Below, one piece after another: positions 7,132-13,256 of a stretch of DNA of 26,497 nucleotides; positions within the stretch are counted from its first letter, which is position 1, and each line of letters opens with the position of its first letter. The translations under genes and the position numbers were made by a program. The DNA comes from a virus: IMG/VR virus record IMGVR_UViG_3300010149_005752, positions 1 to 26,497 of that record; one strand, written 5' to 3'. The notes under the pieces were generated by a model. It did no database searches. It was not told the origin of the DNA and was given only the letters and a program-made list of their open reading frames with translations.

Positions 7132-8100
7132 ATGCCAATTAATAATAATTTAACTCCTATTAATCTTCCTATGGATTTAAAATTTAATCAAGAAGTTCGT
7201 ACTAATTTTATTAATAATTTAGAATCATTAAAAATTGATTTAATTGATGGTCCGACAAGAGAACAAGCACAAAAAATTGCATGGCATATGACAAAAGCAA
7301 CATGGGCTGATCAACCAACATCAACTAACTTTGAAGGTGCTGATCCTAAAGAAGCATCTATTAACTTGCAAGATGTTTTAAACTTTCGTGCTTTACCTAC
7401 TCCTATGGAATGTTTAGGCTTTACATTTAGAATTAGTGGTATTGACACACAAACTGTAACACATCTAATCAGACATCGTGCTGGATCTTTTGCAGCACAA
7501 TGTACAGGTGATCGTGATTTAAGATTTGATAATGCTTTAGTTCCAGAATCTATTGAAAATTCATCATATTACGATAGATTTAAAAAAATTGTAAGTGATG
7601 CAAAAAAATTATATGCAGACATGTCTGATAGTAAATGTATTTCAATGATGGATGCACGAGTTATTCTTCCAAAGTGTATGGAAACATTCTATATTGCGCG
7701 TTTTAATCTTAAAGATCTTATTGGTTTTATTAAACAACGTCAAGACGTACAAATTCAACCTGAAGTTGACAATATAATTGCGACAAGAATTGCAAAAATT
7801 GTTTGTACGCAAATTCCTGAAGTTGCAACTTGTCTTAACTTTGAAAAGCCTGATATGCATTATGTTCGTACTTTTAGAGTAAAACTTTCTGACGGAACGT
7901 ATACTTCTCGTGGAACAAACTTATATCAACCAGAACCTAAAAATGATTTATTTGAATATCATGAAAATGATTCTATATATCAATGTAGACGTGAAGAGTT
8001 AAATGGAGATATGCCTACAAATGAAGCTAAAAACTTTACTGTTATGTGGCATGATGATATCTCTTCTATTGATGCAATTAAAAAAACATTAAACTTTTAA
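7132..8100 (+). CDS. Divergent ThyX-family protein (second ThyX homologue, non-canonical active-site motif)
   Basis: This 322 aa protein aligns with the ThyX at 3735-4448 across the core: TPMECLGFTFRIS before the motif, IRHR (R114-H115-R116), then DARVILPKCMETFYIARFNLKDLIGFI and QIQPEV, which match the LP, NL and AQ-E segments of ThyX. The signature differs: after RHR the sequence is AGSFAAQ-C rather than TWSYNEI-S, so the NE pair and the motif's final serine (now C124) are lost, while S119 keeps the RHRxxS position. It is about 85 residues longer, with an N-terminal extension and a polar C-terminal tail. It may bind a different pyrimidine or a different carbon donor, or be inactive. GGAGG lies just before the ATG. 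A deoxyribosyltransferase-like gene follows 24 bases later. Confidence 0.8.
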   Translation: MPINNNLTPINLPMDLKFNQEVRTNFINNLESLKIDLIDGPTREQAQKIAWHMTKATWADQPTSTNFEGADPKEASINLQDVLNFRALPTPMECLGFTFRISGIDTQTVTHLIRHRAGSFAAQCTGDRDLRFDNALVPESIENSSYYDRFKKIVSDAKKLYADMSDSKCISMMDARVILPKCMETFYIARFNLKDLIGFIKQRQDVQIQPEVDNIIATRIAKIVCTQIPEVATCLNFEKPDMHYVRTFRVKLSDGTYTSRGTNLYQPEPKNDLFEYHENDSIYQCRREELNGDMPTNEAKNFTVMWHDDISSIDAIKKTLNF

Positions 8101-8124
8101 ATTTAAAAAGTAAGGTATAAAATT

Positions 8125-8571
8125 ATGAAAATTTATTTAGCAAGTGGTTGGTTTAATCCTGTTCAAGCAGAAGAGTTAACAAAGCTCGAAAGAATATTTG
8201 ATGAAAGAAGCGAATATTTTGACTTAGCTTCTCCAAGACGTATTTTTGTATGTCCTCCAGATGCTCCAAAGTCTGTACAAGATGAAACATTTTCAGGTAA
8301 TTTACATCATATTGAAACAGCAGACTTTTTATTAGTTAATACTCGTGACAAAGATATTGGAACTATTTGGGAAGCAGGATATGCTTATGCAATGAAAAGG
8401 CCTATTGTTTATTTTTGCGCAGGTTTACCAGAAGGTGCAAAATTTAATTTAATGCTCGCACGAAGTGGAATTAAAGTATGTACTTCATTTGATGAATTAG
8501 AAGAATACCTTGATAGAGCAATTCAATTAAACGAATTGCCTTTTGAGCCATACGATAAAGATATTGAATAA
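8125..8571 (+). CDS. Nucleoside 2-deoxyribosyltransferase-like protein
   Basis: The 148 aa product matches the nucleoside 2-deoxyribosyltransferase/deoxynucleotide N-hydrolase family, whose members exchange or hydrolyse the base of deoxynucleosides or their monophosphates. Seen are the N-terminal KIYLASGWF strand and substrate loop, TADFLLVN, and the signature DIGTIWEAGYAYAM followed by KRPIVYF. E83 stands six residues after D77, as the catalytic Glu does after a conserved Asp in the bacterial enzymes. The gene is directly downstream of the divergent ThyX, suggesting salvage or synthesis of a pyrimidine deoxynucleoside. Whether it transfers or only hydrolyses cannot be decided. The ribosome site AAGG lies 10 bases before the ATG. 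Confidence 0.85.
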   Translation: MKIYLASGWFNPVQAEELTKLERIFDERSEYFDLASPRRIFVCPPDAPKSVQDETFSGNLHHIETADFLLVNTRDKDIGTIWEAGYAYAMKRPIVYFCAGLPEGAKFNLMLARSGIKVCTSFDELEEYLDRAIQLNELPFEPYDKDIE

Positions 8572-8770
8572 AATTGAAAGAAAAGAATTTACTGAAAAGT
8601 ATAAAAACAAATTAATATCTTTTAATTTTATATTTGTAGAAAAGAAAAGTATTGCGATTGTTTTAGATGTAACTTATGACTATAACTTTGGATATACTTT
8701 TGTATTGTTTAGTGAAAATAAAAAGTTTAATGCTCCTATACTGCATATTGATTTTGAGGTTTTAAAATAA
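8564..8770 (+). CDS. Small orphan protein, TTG start
   Basis: The open frame encodes about 68 aa from a TTG at 8564, or 75 aa from a TTG at 8543; there is no ATG. The 8564 start is preferred because AAAGATA precedes it and the overlap with the upstream gene is only 8 bases. The product is strand-rich (LISFNFIFVEKKSIAIVLDVTYDY and so on, quoted in part) with no recognised family. It is followed after one base by another small orphan. Evidence is only the open frame, tight spacing and composition like its neighbours. Confidence 0.55.
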   Translation: MNKIERKEFTEKYKNKLISFNFIFVEKKSIAIVLDVTYDYNFGYTFVLFSENKKFNAPILHIDFEVLK

Positions 8771-8771
8771 A

Positions 8772-8963
8772 ATGAGTGGTAAAATTATTTTATCTGAAAC
8801 TGATTTGTTACAAGTTTATAATGAGTTATTTGTCGAAGAAGAAATATATCTAAAGCTTTCAGATATAGAAGAACTAATTCTTCATCAAGTAAAAGATAAA
8901 AATTCTATTACTATAAAAATAGAAAAGAAAGATTTTTTAGAAATTGTAAAGTCTTTTAAATAA
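8772..8963 (+). CDS. Small acidic orphan protein
   Basis: This 63 aa open frame starts with ATG one base after the previous stop; a GAGG about 12 bases upstream could serve as ribosome site. The product is rich in Glu, Leu and Ile (LLQVYNELFVEEEIYLKL) and appears helical at first, with a final strand-helix (SITIKIEKKDFLEIVKSF). No family is recognised. The fit in the packed gene order is the main support. Confidence 0.55.
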   Translation: MSGKIILSETDLLQVYNELFVEEEIYLKLSDIEELILHQVKDKNSITIKIEKKDFLEIVKSFK

Positions 8964-9001
8964 AATTTTTAGAAAATTTACTAAGTTAAAAAAGGATAAA
9001 A

Positions 9002-9988
9002 ATGAGAATAGCAATTACAGGTGAAAAAGGTTTTATTGCTAAAAATTTGGCAAATGAAATTACAAAGCAAGGACATGAATTTGTATCATTGGACGAATCA
9101 GAATTTGCTAATTCAACGATGACAAAAACAAAGTCAGGTGAAGTTTGTGTTTATAGCAATAGTGTTGAAAGTTGGTTTAACTTATTCAAAGCTACAAATT
9201 TAGACTGTATTGTCCATAATGCTGCAGTTGTTGGAACAGATGTTGTTGCTCTTAACTCAAAACATGCTATTAATACAAATGTTTTAGGTACTCAAAATAT
9301 TGTAGAAGCTGCTAATAAAAAAAATATATTAGTTGTTTATACTGGAACTACAGTAATTTATGATACAGTAAAATATCAAAATAAGTTTATATTAGAAGAT
9401 AGTAAAATATTTCCTAAAACTTTATATGCTATACAAAAATATGCAGGTGAAATGATTGTTAGGAGTTTAGCAAAGGAATGGTTAGTTATGAGACCTTTAT
9501 TTGCTTATGGCGGTGTAGGAGATATGAATTCTTTAATTGCTAAATCAATGTATGCAGCAAAAAACAATATCGAAAATATTGATATGTTTTTAGATCCTAA
9601 CAAAATAAAAGATTATATGCATGTAAATGATTTTTGTAATGCTATAATGACAGCAATATTGTCAAATGTTAGAAATAAAGATTTTAACGTTTCAGCAAAT
9701 AATCCTTATAAAACTTCTATGATTATTAAAAAAGTTTCTGATGAAATTAAGTTAAATCTAGAAAGTACTTTAAATTGGCACCCAGAGACAGATTATTTAG
9801 GCAATCATAGATTATCACCAGATAAATTTAGAGATCACTTTGATTGGAAACCACATGTTTCATTGGAGCAAGGAATAAAAATGTCTTGGGCTTCAATCTG
9901 CGATGACAATACAAATTATAATCCTCTTGTTTATTTAGAGCAAGCAAAAAAAGAGAATATTGACTTAAAAGATTTTTTTCCTAAATAA
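9002..9988 (+). CDS. NAD(P)-dependent epimerase/dehydratase, extended SDR family
   Basis: The 328 aa length fits extended short-chain dehydrogenases that act on nucleotide sugars. Residues 3-12 (IAITGEKGFI) are the GxxGxxG-type dinucleotide site, HNAAVVG follows at about 72, and TGTTVIYD is the strand with the catalytic Ser/Thr. The active-site YxxxK is present as Y142 and K146 in LYAIQKYAGE. RPLFAYG continues the pattern. It resembles UDP-glucose 4-epimerase or dTDP-sugar enzymes, but the substrate cannot be told. No other sugar-nucleotide gene lies in the window, so it probably feeds on host intermediates, for example for surface glycan change or glycosylation. The ribosome site AAAAAGGATAAAA-ATG is strong. 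It stands between small orphans and a probable mobile nuclease. Confidence 0.9.
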   Translation: MRIAITGEKGFIAKNLANEITKQGHEFVSLDESEFANSTMTKTKSGEVCVYSNSVESWFNLFKATNLDCIVHNAAVVGTDVVALNSKHAINTNVLGTQNIVEAANKKNILVVYTGTTVIYDTVKYQNKFILEDSKIFPKTLYAIQKYAGEMIVRSLAKEWLVMRPLFAYGGVGDMNSLIAKSMYAAKNNIENIDMFLDPNKIKDYMHVNDFCNAIMTAILSNVRNKDFNVSANNPYKTSMIIKKVSDEIKLNLESTLNWHPETDYLGNHRLSPDKFRDHFDWKPHVSLEQGIKMSWASICDDNTNYNPLVYLEQAKKENIDLKDFFPK

Positions 9989-10034
9989 TTTATTTTTTAC
10001 TCGATATACTTACCCTATAAAGGAGATATTTTAT

Positions 10035-10802
10035 ATGGGTAGGCCTAGTAATAAAGTTTCTAAAAAATGTTCTCATTGCAACGCAGACTATTTAGTTTCA
10101 CCTTCAAAATTTGAAACTTCTAAGTTTTGTTCTAGAAAGTGTATGAGAGAATCAAAAAGTGTATCTAAAGAATATGACTGTTTAAATTGTGGAAAAAAAT
10201 TTGTTTCTTATAAAAATAAGTCTTATTGCAGTAGATCATGTTATCTTACTAAAGTAACGAAAAAAAGAATTGATTTAAAGTGTGGTAATTGTGGAAAAGA
10301 ATATGTAAAACCAGAAGGTCAATTGACAAAGTTTTGTAGTAAAAAATGTGCTTTAATAGCTCAAAGTTCTGGATTACAAGAAATACCTTCAAATGGAAGA
10401 AAAGGTTTTAGAAGAGATTTAAACCCGAAATATTTTTTTAAATCTTCTTTAGAAGCAGACTACGCTAGATGGTGTGATTTCGTAGGAAAAGATTATATTT
10501 ATGAACACAAAACTTTTAATGTTGACTTTGGCAATAAAACAAAAGTTTATACTCCAGACTTTTATCATCCTGACGAAGACAGATATGTTGAAACAAAAGC
10601 TATAAGAAGAGATAGAAAATTTAATTCAAATCTTCTTGCTGCTGATATTTTAAAAACACAAGGATTAAACATTGAAGTTTTGTTAATGGATGAATTTTAT
10701 AGAAATATAAAACAAAGTGGTCATTATTGGTTAATAGACAATATTGAAAACAAAAACTATAACGGAACTAGACATTTAATCTACTTAAAAAAGAAAGTTT
10801 AA
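10035..10802 (+). CDS. Zinc-finger PD-(D/E)XK nuclease, probable free-standing homing endonuclease
   Basis: The 255 aa protein has three tandem zinc-binding units, each C-x2-C then C-x3-C: C12/C15/C32/C36, C49/C52/C65/C69 and C83/C86/C101/C105. Residues about 125-255 form a PD-(D/E)XK nuclease core: E140 in SSLEADYARW, then YTPDFY with D175, and VETKA with E186 and K188. The layout is that of DNA-binding fingers followed by a cutting domain, as in phage homing endonucleases and some repair nucleases. GGAG lies before the ATG, and a small orphan follows. Nothing flanking shows an interrupted gene, so it appears intergenic. A role in DNA processing other than homing is possible. Confidence 0.75.
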   Translation: MGRPSNKVSKKCSHCNADYLVSPSKFETSKFCSRKCMRESKSVSKEYDCLNCGKKFVSYKNKSYCSRSCYLTKVTKKRIDLKCGNCGKEYVKPEGQLTKFCSKKCALIAQSSGLQEIPSNGRKGFRRDLNPKYFFKSSLEADYARWCDFVGKDYIYEHKTFNVDFGNKTKVYTPDFYHPDEDRYVETKAIRRDRKFNSNLLAADILKTQGLNIEVLLMDEFYRNIKQSGHYWLIDNIENKNYNGTRHLIYLKKKV

Positions 10803-10805
10803 ATA

Positions 10806-10988
10806 ATGTATAAAGAAGGTGATTTAGTAAAAGTATATAAAGCAAGGATAAGTAGAAAATCTTTTAATTACGGTATTGTAATATCAAAAACACAAAAAGA
10901 ATTAAACAATAATAATACAACAGTATATTGTATTTTATCAAATAACAAAATTACATTTTCAATTTCTAGATATCTAAGTAAAGTATAA
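10806..10988 (+). CDS. Small orphan protein, possible SH3/KOW-like barrel
   Basis: This 60 aa open frame begins 3 bases after the nuclease gene. It opens with YKEGDLVKVYKA and continues with strands (GIVISKTQ, TTVYCILSN, KITFSIS), which suggests a small beta barrel of the SH3 or KOW kind. The ribosome site is weak. It has high lysine and asparagine content like the neighbouring small genes. No function is assigned. The 143 bases that follow it hold no gene or clear hairpin. Confidence 0.5.
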   Translation: MYKEGDLVKVYKARISRKSFNYGIVISKTQKELNNNNTTVYCILSNNKITFSISRYLSKV

Positions 10989-11131
10989 TAAAAAAATTCG
11001 TAGCAAGTCTTTATAACTTTAAATTTGAAACTATAAACTTCTTATTAATTGATATAAGTAATAATACAGCTAATTTTTAATAGAACGAAAAAAATCATCT
11101 ATTAATTTAAACATCAAGGATATTGTTTTAT

Positions 11132-12328
11132 ATGCAAAAAAGATATCATAATCAAAAAGGATTCATATCAGTAGTTATATTGTTTATGGCTGCAGTATTA
11201 GCTTTTATATCATATAATATAATAGATATAGGCACTACAAGCATTAAAGTAAACACTGAAAAGCAAACTTTAGATGCTTGTAGTGTTTTAGCAGGGCAAA
11301 TCTTAATAAAGACAAATAATATACAAGAAGCATGTAGTTCTCAAAACTTAAATCAATGCTCTGAGTTAACAGGTAATACTGATTCTAATATGTCTTGTAT
11401 TGACTTAGGTCTAGAATGTAATAACTTAGACGAATGCAAAAGAAAAATGCTCATAACTTCAGAATATAATCCCGGAAATTTAGAAGTTGCTAAATCAGTT
11501 GAAATACATGTTAATGAAGAAACTCACGAAGTCAATCTTGTTGATGCTGCAGTAATAATGCTTTTAGACTTTAGCGGTTCTATGCAAGGAAATAGAATAA
11601 ATCAATTAAAAGCCGCAGTAGCAGAGTTTATAAGTTCAAACTATAATTTAAATTACTCTGTTATTCTTTATAATAACAGCATTATATCATTATCAAATAT
11701 TGATAAAGGATTAAACCACGATCAAAACGTGCTGTCTATAGTTGAAAGTAACAGTGCAAGAGGAGGTACAAATTTTTTATTGCCTTTACAAGAAGCTTTA
11801 AGACAAATAAATAACACAAATCATGAAGCATACTACATAATGTTAATATCAGACGGTGCTCCAAATGAAGGACCTAATCCTTCTAGAAACTTTGTTACAA
11901 ACAATATCATGAATATTGACAATAGTTTTTGTTTAGTATCAACTAGACAAAATCCTTGTATCACAATTTTTACTTTAGGCGTTGACAATGCTGACTTAGG
12001 AACATTAAGAATGTTAAGTGGTAATACAATTAGTCAAGACCCAGTTAATTATTCTTATACAGCTAGTTCAAACCAAACTTCTGATGCGTTTAATGCAATT
12101 ATAGAAGAAATAATTTGTAGAGTAGGTCCTGTTAGATCTGAAGGTTTTCTTAAAGTTTTTAACGACTTAGAGATATTAGAAGAAAATATTGACTATATTT
12201 TTGATGTTCAAAATAAAATACTTAAGTTTTATGATTCAGAGCCGTTTAATATATGTACAGAGATGATAAATAATAGAAGCAATATTACTTTAAGGTGGGG
12301 AAATCCAGAACTATATGTTATACATTAA
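11132..12328 (+). CDS. Membrane-anchored TadG-like protein with von Willebrand factor A domain
   Basis: The 398 aa protein starts best at ATG 11132, with AAGGA 11 bases upstream; a TTG at 11123 is too near that site. Residues 1-10 are basic, and about 11-31 form a single hydrophobic segment, followed by DIGTTSIKVNTEKQTLDACSVLAG, which resembles the TadE/TadG pilus-assembly N-terminus (quoted in part). A Cys-rich stretch (about 68-102) suggests disulfides outside the cytoplasm. Residues about 138-330 are a vWA domain with an intact MIDAS: DFSGS (D146, S148, S150), GGTNF (T213) and SDGAPNEG (D241). A small strand-rich C-terminal domain follows. It may bind a surface or matrix ligand in the host envelope. 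The 3' end overlaps the convergent minus-strand gene by 4 bases. Confidence 0.75.
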   Translation: MQKRYHNQKGFISVVILFMAAVLAFISYNIIDIGTTSIKVNTEKQTLDACSVLAGQILIKTNNIQEACSSQNLNQCSELTGNTDSNMSCIDLGLECNNLDECKRKMLITSEYNPGNLEVAKSVEIHVNEETHEVNLVDAAVIMLLDFSGSMQGNRINQLKAAVAEFISSNYNLNYSVILYNNSIISLSNIDKGLNHDQNVLSIVESNSARGGTNFLLPLQEALRQINNTNHEAYYIMLISDGAPNEGPNPSRNFVTNNIMNIDNSFCLVSTRQNPCITIFTLGVDNADLGTLRMLSGNTISQDPVNYSYTASSNQTSDAFNAIIEEIICRVGPVRSEGFLKVFNDLEILEENIDYIFDVQNKILKFYDSEPFNICTEMINNRSNITLRWGNPELYVIH

Positions 12329-13176
12329 AAGTCTAAACAGACTAATATCTTATTTTCTAATTTATTAATTAATAATTGAATTTGATCATTAGATGGTTTG
12401 TAAGCATTAAAAAATATTCTTCGAAGTCTTTCTTTCTCGCTATTATCAATTGTTTTTGCGTTGTTTATTATGCTAAAATCTTTTGGACTGTCCATTTTAG
12501 AAATACAATACGCAAATATAGAAGCAGGAAAATCATTTTCTCCAACAGACTCTGTAAATTTTATTTCTGTAAAAAATTTATGTAAAGCTAAATGATTAAG
12601 AAAACCTTTCATTTCTTTATCGCTAAGCATGTTGTCTTCTTCATAACCATCTTTAACATTTTGTATTTCAATACTATAGTCATCGTAAGCACCTTCCCAT
12701 TGACACCAGCCTCTATGATATTCTCCAAGTATAGAGTTTTCACCGTATATTAAATGCTCAATATCATGAAGTAACCAATAAAAAGCATCACTATCTAAAT
12801 TTTCTCCTCCAAGGTTATCACCAATACTGCTAGCAATTATAATTGGCTCTTTGTTATCTGTAACTATTAGCTGTCTAGATAATTCTTTGTCACCTTTGCT
12901 TTTGAAAAAATTAATAAGTTTACTTTTGGTTTCTCTATCATTTGATATTACTTTACCAAAACCTAAATTTAATGTTGATACATCTTGCAGTATTTCTATT
13001 TCATTGCTTTCATTTAAAAATTTCTTAAGCAAGTTTGCTTGATTAAAGTTTAATGTAATAATAGTAGCAGGTTTTGTTTGTTTAACAAGATAACTGTACT
13101 TCCCTCTTTCAGACAATAAATTACTATTCCATTCAGTTAACAACTCTTTAAATTCTCTTCTGCTTAATTTGCTCAT
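12325..13176 (-). CDS. Orphan protein, the only minus-strand gene; HDIEH motif
   Basis: This 283 aa protein is not assigned to a family. Its N-terminus (SRREFKELLTEWNSNLLSE) is an amphipathic leader similar in style to the protein at 2565-2957. Residues 133-145 read YWLLHDIEHLIYG, giving H137 and H141, with H154 and several acidic residues nearby (WCQWEGAYDDYS), so a metal site is possible. An AAGGATT ribosome site lies just upstream of its ATG on the minus strand. It is divergent from the polymerase gene and convergent with the vWA gene, sharing overlapping stop codons, so it is transcribed on its own. Two small + strand open frames inside it are shadows. Confidence 0.75.
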   Translation of the reverse strand: MSKLSRREFKELLTEWNSNLLSERGKYSYLVKQTKPATIITLNFNQANLLKKFLNESNEIEILQDVSTLNLGFGKVISNDRETKSKLINFFKSKGDKELSRQLIVTDNKEPIIIASSIGDNLGGENLDSDAFYWLLHDIEHLIYGENSILGEYHRGWCQWEGAYDDYSIEIQNVKDGYEEDNMLSDKEMKGFLNHLALHKFFTEIKFTESVGENDFPASIFAYCISKMDSPKDFSIINNAKTIDNSEKERLRRIFFNAYKPSNDQIQLLINKLENKILVCLDF

Positions 13177-13202
13177 TTATAATCCTTAGTAATTTTTATA
13201 TG

Positions 13203-13230
13203 TGTAAATTAAATATTAATTAATTATAAT
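13203..13230 (+). promoter_or_regulatory. Putative promoter for the DNA polymerase III alpha gene, TGTAAA-N16-TATAAT
   Basis: TGTAAA at 13203-13208 and TATAAT at 13225-13230 are separated by 16 bases, in the 80-base divergent gap between the minus-strand gene and the polymerase. The identical upstream stretch TGTGTAAATT with the same spacing occurs before the divergent ThyX gene. AAAGG then follows 8 bases before the TTG start of the polymerase. Confidence 0.6.
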
Positions 13231-13256
13231 AAATAAAAACAAGAAAGGTATATAAT

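Noticed and set aside
11123-11131. TTG start 9 bases upstream of the vWA gene ATG
   Set aside because: AAGGA would be only two bases from this TTG, too close for initiation; the ATG at 11132 has a workable distance.
10989-11131. Possible RNA gene or terminator in the 143-base gap
   Set aside because: No tRNA-like cloverleaf, GC-rich hairpin with T-run, or conserved motif could be made out. It looks like plain AT-rich spacer.
12376-13042. Two small + strand open frames (12376-12585 and 12851-13042)
   Set aside because: They lie inside the longer minus-strand gene, lack ribosome sites and have compositions expected of its antisense, so they are shadows.
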